Of a stretch of 64,000 nt of DNA, positions 1-10,118 are shown in pieces. Source of the DNA: Flaveria trinervia (taxonomy: Eukaryota; Streptophyta; Magnoliopsida; Asterales; Asteraceae); the NCBI GenBank assembly GCA_025506515.1, contig CM046443.1, positions 45,091,761-45,155,760 of the forward strand. Reading direction: 5' to 3'. The notes beneath the pieces were generated by a model. The model ran no database searches. It saw nothing but the letters and a program-made list of their open reading frames with translations, and was not told where the DNA came from. Each line of letters opens with the position of its first letter. Positions within the stretch are counted from its first letter, which is position 1. A program made the position numbers and the translations under genes.

Positions 1-918
1 TTAAAGCAAAAACTGCACAGTTATACAAGTTCATCTAATATTGTCTAACACTTAGTGAGAGAGCGTAACAACGGGGAGGGTTTGGGTTATAAAGTGGTTC
101 CACCACCACCTGAGACTTTGATGAACACTAAGAGTAGACCAATAAATAACAACCCCATCAAAGATCATGTGGTGTCTACTCCTCTTGTTAGTGATCCAGA
201 TTCCTCATGTTCATTAATTGAATCTGGAATAAAACAAAAGAAGGCCACTCCAAAGGCAAAGGGTAAAATGCCTTGTGTTAATCTGGAAAAAGAATTTGAA
301 AAGGTTAATATAAAGTCCGGGTCAAACAAAGTCAAATCTGTATCTAAAAGGACTGCTAATGTTAATCTTTCACAAGCTTCATGTCAAAAACCAGTTAACC
401 AAAAGGAAAAAGATGTTAAAAATGTTAAAACAATTGATTTTGTTAAACAGAAGAAAACATCAAAAGAAACAGAGTGAAAACCCAAACTAAGTGATGTTAC
501 TAGGGTGTCACACACATCTCCACAAAGAAAGTTTAATCATAAAGTTCATAGCAGGTCGTGCTTCAACTGTGGAGAGTGTGGACACATTGCTTCCTTTTGT
601 CCTTACTATAAGACACCAAAGAAGAAGATTGAACTTTGCGATTCAAAATCTAGGTATTCTAAGAGGAGTTCTTTAACTACACCTAGAAGAACTAGTGAAC
701 CTAACGTTCAACCCATTAGCCAGTCGACTGTTTATCACAAACACGCATTGCACAAATCTGGCTTATGGAAAGAGAAGTCATCCTCTGTGTCTGATAATGA
801 TGACAAGAAGGAACCTGAGCTACCCTCACCCTCTAAGGGTCAATGGGTTGAATTTATGATGTGTGATGCCTCTGGGAAACCCAAGCCAGTAAAGGCTTAT
901 GTTCCTAACCTAAACTAA
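1..918 (+). pseudogene. S1 gag, C-terminal part (Ty1/copia)
   Basis: This is the C-terminal part of the nucleocapsid protein of S1; its start lies left of the window. Two frames are needed, meeting near 480. The first (to 477) is lysine-rich and basic. The second holds one CCHC zinc knuckle (CFNCGECGHIASFC, bases 559-600), the usual RNA-binding motif of copia gag. The frame ends at the TAA at 916-918 just after a KAYVPN-type tail. A tail ending in a similar W/Y-V motif closes gag in S2, S3, S5 and S6, so I take this stop as the true gag end rather than decay. The sequence closely resembles S6 gag (51339-52313). Confidence 0.8.
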
Positions 919-939
919 TGTTTTACATTGTATGTGCTG
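911..939 (+). promoter_or_regulatory. Splice-acceptor-like block at gag/protease boundary of S1
   Basis: A CTAAT branch-point-like motif (915-919) overlaps the gag stop and is followed by a T-rich run and TATGTGC. The position matching the CAG of the other elements reads CTG here, so this copy's acceptor seems lost. The equivalent blocks are at 10095-10118, 26116-26137, 40838-40862 and 51318-51342. Function is inferred. Confidence 0.4.
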
Positions 940-1654
940 GGTGTTCGCTACAGTGCTGAAACCAACATGTGGATTGTAGACAGCGGAGCATCCAGGCACA
1001 TGACAGGAAACATGGCTCTTTTATCAAACGTCAAGCAAATAAAAGGAGGGCATGTTTGTTTGCTAGAAACAAGGGAGGCTATATCACAGCTCGGGGAAGT
1101 GGAAATCAGAAGTTAAGTTTGATAAGGTGAACTATGTTCAACAACTTCAAAACAACTTACTTTCTGTTTCCCCAATCTGTGATAAAGGTTAAAGTCATAT
1201 TTGACAACAAGAAATGTTACGTCCTAAAGAAGACTATGTATTCCGGAGGACCAAGTTCTGATGACAGCTTAAGATATCAAGACCTTTATGTTTTGGATCT
1301 CTCAACGGCTTCTACAATGGATCATGAAGTTCAGTGCTTCCTATCAAAGCTACTGAGAAGGACTCCATTTCCTGGCCAGTGAATGGACACATAATCAATG
1401 GAAATGATCCTTGATTCAAAGGGATCTAGTACGAGGTGTTTAACGTAAAAAATTTCCAACTTCCTGATTTCTGTGTAGCATGCAGAAAGGAAAACACAAA
1501 AGAAGACTCATAAGGAAGAAAGTTCATTATATCAAGCTTCCTCTTGACTTCTTCAGATGGATCTGTTTGGTCCAGTCAGTACAAGAGCTCATTGCAGCAA
1601 CTTACCACTGTTTGTGGTTACTGATGACTACACAAGATTCTCTTGGGTAATGTT
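919..1654 (+). pseudogene. S1 protease, pre-integrase domain and start of integrase
   Basis: The aspartic protease is marked by DSGASRHMTG (about 979-1008), the copia retropepsin active site. The frame shifts near 1116-1134 and again near 1382. Traces of the gag-pre-integrase zinc region follow, then the integrase start (MDLFGPVS-type motif near 1557-1580, then a TDDY.RFSWVMF motif). The reading is cut in mid-integrase at 1654 by the S2 insertion and resumes at 13954. Compared with S6 (50151-51317) this copy is much more degraded, with several indels and stops. Confidence 0.75.
1650..1654. repeat. Target-site duplication ATGTT, left copy (S2)
   Basis: The five bases before the S2 LTR are repeated at 13954-13958 just after the other LTR. 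Removing S2 and one copy restores the integrase frame of S1. Confidence 0.95.
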
Positions 1655-2434
1655 TGTTAGGATCTCAGCCCTTGGTTTACGATTGAACAGATATAGCAGC
1701 GGAATAGCTCAGAGTTAGACAAATTCAAACAAGAACAATTGATATAAACGATAAAAGAATTTTGTTATAGAGAGAAATATCCGACAAAAGGAATATTGCA
1801 TTAGATTGTCGGCCTCAAGGCACGATTACATGTGAGTCATCTTTCCTTATAAAGGAAAGATGACGTAGACTGATGTCACCTGAAAGTGACATGTAACCGT
1901 TTTATAACTACTGATGTTTAACAACTACTGAAGATGTCAACAACTGACATCTTCTTACAAATGTTCCTAAGTGTTAACATCTCATTTACAACTACTGAAA
2001 AACATAAAACTACTGAAACTACAACAACTGAAGAACAACCTCTTCAGTTGTTTACAAGTACTGAAAAGAAAATAAACAAACTACTGAAAGGAAAAGAAAA
2101 CTACTGAAGAAGAAAAATTATCACAACAACTGAACAGCCCTCTTCAGCTGTTGTCATCAGCTGTTAACATCAGCTGATGTCTTCAGTACTTGAACATCAG
2201 ACTTTGTCTTTCAGCTGTTGATCTTCAGTCTTTGTCTTCAGTACTTGTTGAAGTCTTCAGACTTTAGATCTTCAGCTGTTGTCTCAGTCTTTGTCTTCAG
2301 TACTTCAGACGTACTTCAGCAGTTGTATTCTTCAGACTTTGTAGAAAGCTGATCAGGTCTTCTTCAGCTGTTGTGATGTCTTGTGGGACTTAGAGGTTTC
2401 TCTGATCAGGCTCATTGGTTCTTTTGGTCCAACA
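1655..2434 (-). repeat. S2 3' LTR (780 bp)
   Basis: It begins TGTTAGGATC and ends GGTCCAACA on the plus strand and pairs with 13166-13953. In element orientation the U3 part (about 1890-2434) is packed with CTTCAGTAGTT / CTTCAGCTGTTG and AACTACTGAAG motifs. A TATA-like TTTATAA (1847-1853) follows, set in the palindrome CTTTCCTTATAAAGGAAAG. R-U5 is the remainder. Confidence 0.95.
1847..1853 (-). promoter_or_regulatory. TATA-like box of S2 LTR
   Basis: TTTATAA on the minus strand lies at the U3/R side of the LTR, downstream of the CTTCAG motif array. The same box is at about 13361-13368 in the 5' LTR, which would be the active promoter. Confidence 0.6.
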
Positions 2435-2444
2435 ACTCCCCCTG
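2435..2444 (-). other. Polypurine tract of S2
   Basis: AGGGGGAGT on the minus strand directly abuts the 3' LTR. This is the plus-strand primer site of reverse transcription. Confidence 0.85.
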
Positions 2445-2694
2445 AACCAATGCAGCCAAAACCTCTAAGTTATTGACGAGTCCCACTTATTTTGGCAGAT
2501 AGATTGGTCTCTTAATCCTCTTGATCAGATGAGAAGTGACCCTTTTTCAGCACCGGCCAGGGAAGAAGTCTCTGATGATCTGTTTGGCATGATATGGTTG
2601 GGAGCTCTGTATTGGGGACTTGGACACCGAGCTGTTGCCCCAACCATGAGATCTACTTCCCGTATCAGCCTATATGATTCCCTGGTGTAAGCCC

Positions 2695-5600
2695 TTAAAA
2701 CATGATTTGCTCATCCATTGTCAGCACCTCGGGCACACCATCAAATAATCCTTCTCGGCCATACACTTCAGATATGTACTTGGCCTGTTTTCCATTCTTG
2801 AGCTCAACCGTGGTTATTTGTCTATAAGCAAACTCATATGGATGAGTTCCTTCTAAGAGCAGGTTGAGCTCTTCTTGTTTGAAGTTTTCAAGTCGTTTGT
2901 AAACCAATCCCTTCTTTATAATTTGTTCTCTAACATCTTTTGAGGTGGTTGTTTGGCTTCATAGGCTTTCTTGAACTCTTCAACAATTTCCCAAGGGGAC
3001 ACTACAAGCACCACAGTGATGTCTTCGTCGACAACCTCTTTCACTTGGCCCTTGTATCTTGAAGGAATTTCTTTCTTGACAATCCGGTTTGCCACCCTAG
3101 GATCAGGCCATATCCTTACTCTTTCCCTTTGGTATTGAAAGGTATTAGCAAGGTGTACAATCTTAATACTTCTTTCTTCATGCTGATCATTGAAGAGGAT
3201 GTAGCATATGCTTTGTCAATGCTTTTCAGCATTTCCTCATCATGTTTTTGCATCTGTTCCTCTTCAATCTTTATCATTACATCATGCATTTGAGAAGCAG
3301 GAGTGATGGACATTGGTTTAGCCTTAGGCAAAGTAATGACTGCAGAGAGTGGCAGTCTGTCTTCATCCTCCTCTTCATCTTCATCAGGCCTCAGTACCTT
3401 TCTTTTCTTTTGGCTAGGTACATCACTGGCAATGGGTTTTAGAGGTAAAGGATTTGGTTTTGTGGGTTGGATGGTTGGTTTGAGGGTAAAGGAGTTGTTT
3501 TAGTGGGTTGTGGAGATAGTGATTTTGAGGATTGAGGCTTTTCAGACTGTTTTAGCATTTTGGCTGTAAGGGAGGCTTTGGTAAATTTAGTCAGTTCTTT
3601 TCGATTCCCAACCCCACTTCATTCAATACCTCAATCACTAGACCTTTGGAGTATTCTTCAGACGAACAAATCTTGGTGGTTATTGCCAAGATGTTGTCCC
3701 TGGTCCAGGCCCTTATTTCCATTAGATCTTCCCAAGTATTTAGCTATAAATCTGATCATTATCTCCAGCCTTTCTCTTTCTAAGGCATCATAGCTAGCCC
3801 ATCTTGAATTGATCTCCTCTGTTTCCATCCTTCTGATCTCGAGTCTAGTTGTTTGATGTCAAAACCCTGCCTATACAACTGCTCAATGATTTTATCCATT
3901 GAACGGTTATGGTTGGCAGCTCACTTCTTTCACCATATCCTTCAGCTCCTTCTCCTTCTCAGACTCTCCTTTTCTCTTTTGATATGTGACATGAAAGTCT
4001 TTTTGACTTTCATTCACTTCAGCTCCCTTCACACTCTCCTTCTCCTTCTCATTTACAACCTCAGATTCTTTCGCCTTCTCCCCATCTATCCTCTTCCTTT
4101 TCCTTTAACTAACTGACTCTCCCCCTTTTTGGTTGCATTGGGTGCAAGGTTTGAGCGTAGAAAGAGATTTAGTCACCAACTCCTCCACCAAGGTTGTATT
4201 ATTGTAGGAAGCCTCTCATCAATGGCTTTGATCACTATATCTGTGATCATGGGAGTGATGAGAGGTGGAATTTTGAAAGGTAGCAACTGATTGATCAGGA
4301 TGGTTCTGTTCCTGAGAATCAGTGCCGAAAGCAGAGCTGGTGGCTTGGAAGTATATACTGGCTCAGTGTGTAGGGGACCTTCAGAAGAAGGTGCCATCTG
4401 TGGTGTATTGTGGTGGCAGATGGACTTGCATCCTGAGACATCTTGGCCAGCAGCTCTTTGAGTCTACTAACCTCATCCTCTAGAATGGTGTTTTGAGCAA
4501 CTACATCATAGAAGAAGCTCAGGTCATCATCATTGTGACTGAATCACCTGACCTCCTGACAAAGTCAGATGAACATGCCTTGAGTGTAGATCAATTGTAG
4601 CATGTGCCCCTTGTTCTCGGTTCTGGGGACTTCCAGCCTCAGGACTATGTCCTTCATCAGCTGTTGCCACTGGTGAGGACTTAGAGATGTTACCAACTGC
4701 ATCCTGGTCATTTGCTGAGTCAGGAGCAGTGGCAGCCTCACCAGAAGTTCGCACCTCCTTATCTACACTAGAAGATGGAACATGATAACCCCTGTGCTGT
4801 GGGTTGACAGAAGCATTGTGATCCTCCCCCTCAGGTGTTGAGGTTATCCCAGTAGTAATTGGTGTCTGGGTGGGGGTGAGGAATGCAACTGCTGTCAGCA
4901 CTTTTGCAACAATGATAGTAGGGCTTTGAGGGGCGGTTGCATCAGGAGAGGGTGTGGAAGCAGTGTGCACCCGGGACAGTGGTGCTCTTCAATGGTAATC
5001 CCCTCAAGTGAGGAGGATCCCAGCATTGTGGCTTCCCTTTGAGTGGTTGCTTCAGGTTCCTTTTGAGAGGAAACCTGAGCGGCTTCAGTTGGTGGAGTCA
5101 CAGTCTCTACTGGGGGGTTATTTCCAGCAGAGATAACCTGCGTTGGTGCAGCAGGAGCATCCACAGGGGACTCAATTCCCTGAGTAGCTTTCTAGGCTTC
5201 TTCTTTGTGGGTTTGGAGGGGACTTTGGATGTGGAGGTGGAGGCTGTGGGTTCCAGCTGCGTGGGTTTGCGCAGCTTGGCAGCCTGTTTGAGAGTTTGGT
5301 CAGTGTTGTGTCGGGAGTATACCTCCGGCAATACAGCCAAAGCAGGGACTCCCAGACCAACTAGTCCCTCAGCAGAAAGCTGATTCTCTATTATGGCCAT
5401 TATAAACCGAGGATATAGTATCCAACGGTTAGAAAGTGGTTTTGTGGCCATATCCTTGAGTTCAAGAAAAATTATTTCAGAAAAGTTTAGTGGTTCTTGT
5501 TCAAGGATAGAGAACAATACCTGTTGCCATCTGGAAGACAGTTGATCCCAAGAGGAAGTCTTCGGAGCCAGGCAAACATTTACCATATGAAATAATAATC

Positions 5601-5985
5601 GTTCAGCATCTGGAAAATGTTTCTTCAGGATTGTTGAAGCACTAAGATCACCCTGATATCCATGTTGTCCAAGGAAAGATCAAGTTGGCGCTTAGGATAT
5701 CCAACAGGGTAGGCAGCATCATCTAACATTAATATTTGGCGGATGGTAGCAGTAGAGATGACCACCTTATGCGAGTTGATAGATGAATGGATAGATTCTC
5801 CATTAACGGTCGCATTCATCCAGAACTGTCGTAGCGAATCGGCATAAATGATTGGATTTAAAAGGAAAGCCGTTTTTAGTGGGGATTGGACCATAATCTA
5901 TAGCATTTTCAAATTTGGTCCAGAAGGGCGATTTTGTAAGGTACGCGACACAGTTGTGTCGAGGTTTGAGTTGCATGGTCGCCAT
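2695..5985 (-). pseudogene. S2 additional ORF (aORF, envelope-position protein of unknown function)
   Basis: This long ORF of about 1,050 codons lies between RNase H and the 3' LTR and is now split over at least six frames. It starts MATM...RHNCVAYL at 5985. Blocks shared with the aORFs of S3-S6 are the MA..HN start, FW.NATV (about 5820), an IRQILMLDD-type block (about 5730) and YPRFIMAII (about 5400). The middle is long and rich in Thr, Ser and Pro (5160-4530). The C-terminal third is charged, with IEEEQMQKHDEE (about 3260), and ends at 2695. Unlike S3 and S6 there is no splice acceptor at the ATG; a TATA box lies only about 80 bp upstream. Function is unknown. I recall similar composite proteins labelled synaptobrevin/longin-like, but I see no direct evidence of a longin domain. 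Confidence 0.7.
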
Positions 5986-6063
5986 TAATGAAGGTGAAAG
6001 GTTTTCAGAGCTTTTGAAAAGTTAGGTCGTGAAAGAATGAAAAACTCTGAAAGAGAGATCAGG

Positions 6064-6071
6064 TATATATA
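6064..6071 (-). promoter_or_regulatory. Putative internal TATA box before S2 aORF
   Basis: TATATATA on the minus strand lies about 80 bp upstream of the aORF ATG (5985) and immediately downstream of the motif array at 6085-6795. Motif array followed by TATA is the same order as in the S2 LTR. The intervening leader is pyrimidine-rich. Promoter activity is inferred. Confidence 0.5.
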
Positions 6072-6084
6072 GGGTACGGGTTAA

Positions 6085-6795
6085 GAAACGACTGAAGGTT
6101 TTGGTGTTAGTCATCAGTATTTGAAGCTACTGATGACGTGGTATTAACTTTCAGACGTTTGAAACGACTGATGGTATTGGTGTGGTCAGCAGTTATAAAA
6201 CAACTGAAGACATGATGTTTACTATCAGACGTTGAAACAACTGAAGTCTCTGATTTAGGCATCAGTAGTTTTAAAAACTACTGAAGACAAGTTGGACTTC
6301 AGATGTTGAAACAACTGAGGACTTGGTATTAGTCATCAGTAGTTGTGAAACTACTGAAGACCGTGGTTTTGCCATCAGTTGTTGTAAACAACTGAAGACT
6401 TGGTGTTAGTCATCAGTAGTTGTGAAACTACTGAAGACATGGTATTGCTTCAGTTGTTTATAAAGAAACAGCAGTTTGTGAACTACTGAAGAGAGAGTAC
6501 TCATCAGTAGTTGTCGTCAATTCATAGCCTTTCAGCTGTTTCATACTGTCCTTAACACTTACTCTCATCAGCTTTTAGCTGTTTTCAGTAGTTTCATAGG
6601 ACATCAGTACTTATCTGTTTCTACTGATTTCAGTAGTTGTAACTACATCAGTAGTGTAGAACAGATAAGTACAGTACTTAAAGCATTAGCCTTCAGTAGT
6701 TATAAAAACTACTGAGGGTAAAATAACTCATCAGTACTTATATGTGACATGGTTACCAATGATCATCAGTAATTACTGAGATCATCAGTAGTTGT
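6085..6795 (-). repeat. Palindromic CATCAGTAGTT/AACTACTGAAG array in S2 spacer
   Basis: This non-coding spacer of about 700 bp between RNase H and aORF has at least ten hairpin-like units: CATCAGTAGTT, 4-6 bases, then AACTACTGAAG. They are spaced about 45-75 bp apart and often preceded by GGTATTAGT or GGTGTTAGT. The same motifs crowd the U3 of the S2 LTRs. They are absent from the S2 coding regions apart from scattered single matches. Confidence 0.85.
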
Positions 6796-6798
6796 CAC

Positions 6799-8290
6799 TT
6801 ATTCTAGCTGCAGCATACCAAGCCTTAACACCAGGTTGTGGAAAGTTGAACTATCCAAAGGCTTAGTAAAAATGTTTGCAAGCTCATCAGCACTAGGCAC
6901 AAACATAGGATTAATTAGACCCTTTTCAAAACAATCTCTTATAAAATGATGTCTAATTTCTATATGTTTGGTCCTAGAGTGCTGGACAGGATTTTTGACA
7001 ATGCAAAGAGCTGAAGCACTATCCATTAATAATGGAGTCTTAGTCTTTGTAATGCCATAATCCAAAAGTTGATTCTGAAGCCAGAGTATTTGGGATGTAC
7101 AACTTGCAGCAGCAATGTACTCGGCTTCAGCAGTGGATGTAGCAACAGATGTTTGTTTCTTACTCTGCCAAGAAATCAAACAGTTGCCTAGGAATTGGCA
7201 TCCACCAGAAGTTGATTTCCTGGTCAACTTACATCCTGCATAGTCACTATCAGAGAAAGCAACTAATTTGCAAGAATGTCCAGTGGAATACCATAAGCCT
7301 AGAGATTGTGTGCCTTGCAGATATCTAAAGATCCTCTTGACTGCAATCAGATGAGACTCCTTAGGTGCAGCCTGAAATCTAGCACAAACACATGTAGCAA
7401 ACATAATATCTGGTCTAGAAGCTGTTAAATACATCAAGGAACCAATCATACATCTGTAAGGGTTTCATCAACACCTTTACCTTTCTGATCAACATCCAAT
7501 TGTGTGGTGTTGCACATGGAGTAGAACAAGATTTACAGTTGTGTAAATCAAACTTATTCAAAAGATCTTTTGTGTATTTAGACTGATGAATGAAAATTCC
7601 ATCAGCTTTTTGTTTGATTTGCAAACCTAGAAAGAACTGTAATTCTCCCATTGCACTCATTTCAAACTTCTGTTGCATTAAGGTTTGGAAATCCTCACAC
7701 AATTGGGGATCAGAGGATGCAAATATAATATCATCAACATAATTTGAACAAGTAGCTTATGCTGATCCACCTTCTTAATAAATAAAGTTTTATCTATGGA
7801 GCCTCTAGTGAAATTATTCTGTAGAGAAAGTTTGATAAGGTCTCATACCAGCTCTAGGTGCTTGTTTCAACCCATAAAGAGCTTTATCAAGCTTATATAC
7901 CCATTCTGGGTGCTTATTATCCTCAAAGCCTGGTGGTTGACACACATAAACTTCTTCTTTTATTGTACCATATAGAAAAGCACTTTTGACATCCATTTGG
8001 AAAACTTTAAGATTGTGGAGTGCAGCATATGCTAAAAACAATCTAATTGCCTCCAGTCTGGCTACAGGGGCAAAGGTTTCATCATAATCAATACCTTCTT
8101 CTTGTGCAAACCCCTGCACAACCAGTCTGGCCTTGTTCTTAACAATTAGCCCATTTTCATCAGTTTTATTCCTAAACACCCATTTAGTGCCTATTGCACA
8201 CTTACCTGGGGGTAGAGGAACAAGCTCCCACACTTGCTGTTTCTTGAACTGAAGAAGCTCAAGCTGCATGGCTTCAACCATCCATTGTCC
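6799..8290 (-). pseudogene. S2 reverse transcriptase and RNase H
   Basis: This is the copia-type RT followed by RNase H. RT motifs include IGTKWVFRNK, ARLVVQGFAQ, MDVKSAFLYG, YGLKQAPRA and YVDDIIFAS (about 7717-7743). RNase H contains SDSDYAGC, KKQTSVATSTAEAEYIA and the C-terminal HIEIRHHFIRD block, ending with a normal stop at 6799. Frame changes fall near 7830, 7700 and 7445. RT aspartates, including the YVDD pair, and the RNase H D/E/D residues are present. The product would copy element RNA into DNA in cytoplasmic particles. Confidence 0.9.
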
Positions 8291-9448
8291 CTCAAAGCAA
8301 CATGATAGTTCTTCGGCTCTAGCTGACTGATGAAGAGAGCATAGAAGCAGAAATTGGACAACTGGCTTCTGGTTGAGACACCAGCATTGATATCACCAAG
8401 GATTTGAGATATTGGGTGATTTTTCAGCTCTTGGTAAACAATCAAATCTGTGCAAGTATTTGTAGGGTCTTCAGCAGCAGCAGATGTTGATGTAGATTCT
8501 TGAAACCATGAAGATGGTGGCAACTCAAATGAAGTTGAGGATGCAGAAATCTCATCAGCATTTGTTGTGGATGGTGCGGCTGGAGCTACAGGAGCATCAG
8601 GTTTAGAGGACTCAGGCAGTTGATCACTAACCTGAAGAGGTGATTACTACTATCATCATCATCTTCAGTAGTAACACCAGGTGGTGAACTGTTGACAGGA
8701 GCAACAGCAGGAGATTGATAAGAACATATTGCAGTATGTCCAAATCAAAGAGCTCCACAGGGCTTTGTGGAATCTTGTCCTTTGGAGATTCATTGAATTT
8801 GACATGTAAAGTCTCTTCAACCATCTTTGTTCTGCAGTTGAAGACTCTGTATGCCTTGCAAGTTGATGAATAACCAACAAAATACCCTGCATCCACCTTA
8901 GGATCAAATTTCTGGAACTGATCCTTTTGTTGAGAATGAAACAGGGACACCCAAATGCTCTAAAAAATGAAATGAGAGGGGCCAAATGATGAGAACTTCA
9001 TATGGAGTCTTCATCAACCTCTGATTTATTAGTACTCTATTCTGCACATAGCATGCTGTGTTGACAGCTTCAGCCCAAAAGGTCAATGGCAGTCCAGAAT
9101 CAGCCAACATAGACCTTGCAGCTTCAATGAGGGTCCTGTTCTTTCTCTCCACAACTCCATTTTGTTCAGGAGTTCTTGGAATACTAAACTGTCTCTTTAT
9201 TCCCTTGGAAAGGTAGAACTCATCAAGTGTATGTTCCTGAATTCTGTTCCATTGTCACTTCTAATACACTTGACTGAGAGGGAATACTGCTTCTCAGCAT
9301 ACAACACAAAGTTTATGATCTTCTGTGCAGCTTCATCCTTTGAATGTAGAAAGAAAGTCCATACAAATCTGGAGTAATCATCCACAATTACCAGACAGTA
9401 TTTTTTCTGTGCCATGCTCATCACTCTCACAGGACCAAAGAGATCCAT
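8291..9448 (-). pseudogene. S2 integrase core and integrase-RT linker
   Basis: The catalytic triad is visible: MDLFGPV (first D, about 9440), RSDNGTEF (second D, about 9255) and VERKNRTLIEAARSML (E, about 9150). A conserved FWAEAVNTACYVQNR block follows. A low-complexity Ser/Pro/Asp-rich linker (about 8700-8400) leads into RT. Frames break near 9190, 8990, 8640 and 8300. Integrase inserts the cDNA and leaves the 5-bp duplication seen here. Confidence 0.85.
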
Positions 9449-10094
9449 GTGAAAAGTTGTAAGCAGGCAGTGGACTTTGGTTCTGCAATAGGTGGAAATG
9501 AAACTTGTGCTGTTTTCCTTTCAAACAAGCAGTGCAGTTGTTGTCACACTTGAACTCCTTCGTAGGCATTCCTCTTACTAAACTATGGTGTGTCAGCTGA
9601 TTCATGTTCTTGAAATTAACATGTCCCAGCCTTCTATGCCATAGATTAGATTCTTGAGGAGAGGCCTTGGAAAATAGGCAAGGATGGCCTTTGAGATCAA
9701 TTTTCTTGGAAAGATCTAAGGCATACACTCTTCCTGTCCTGTTGGCCTTCAGGAGAGTGTGAGCATCCAATACCTTGTCAATCAAACTCAGAACTTTGGA
9801 TGACAGAATCCTGCAGTTCTGGCTTGTGAAAAGGGCAACATGGCCTTTGTCACACAATTGACTGACACTCAAAAGATTATACTTGAGATTTTCCACATGG
9901 TTGACATCATCAAACTTTATTTCCCCATTGGAAACAAAGCCCTTCCCAATGATGTAACCTCTTGCATCATTGCCAAAAGAAACAAATCCCTTCCTTCCTG
10001 GAGAGTAGTCATTAAGAAGTGAGTTGTTCCCAGTCATATGCATAGATCCCCCACTGTCTACATACCAGATGCTACTTTGGCATGTTGAAGAAAC
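9449..10094 (-). pseudogene. S2 protease and gag-pre-integrase domain
   Basis: One open frame holds the retropepsin motif YVDSGGSMHMTGNNSLL (about 10060-10010) with active-site DSG. A pre-integrase zinc-binding region follows: LWHRRLGHVNFKNM ... CTACLKGKQHKFH, an H-H-C-C pattern at about 9640-9500. It opens just after the acceptor-like CAG at 10095-10097, with PR codons in phase with that CAG. Confidence 0.88.
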
Positions 10095-10118
10095 CTGCAT
10101 AAATAAACAATCAGTTAG
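10095..10118 (-). promoter_or_regulatory. Splice-acceptor-like block at gag/protease boundary of S2
   Basis: On the minus strand CTAAC (branch-point-like, overlapping the gag stop TGA) is followed by a T-rich run and TTATGCAG. The CAG is at 10095-10097 and PR codons continue in phase 0. Confidence 0.5.

Noticed and set aside
3242..4116. Several plus-strand hydrophobic Leu/Phe-rich ORFs that resemble membrane proteins
   Set aside because: They are complements of Lys/Glu-rich coiled-coil coding of the S2 aORF, which commonly gives false hydrophobic ORFs.
6085..6795. CRISPR-like repeat/spacer pattern
   Set aside because: Units are palindromic, variable in length and spacing, have no unique spacers of constant size, and sit in a plant retrotransposon.
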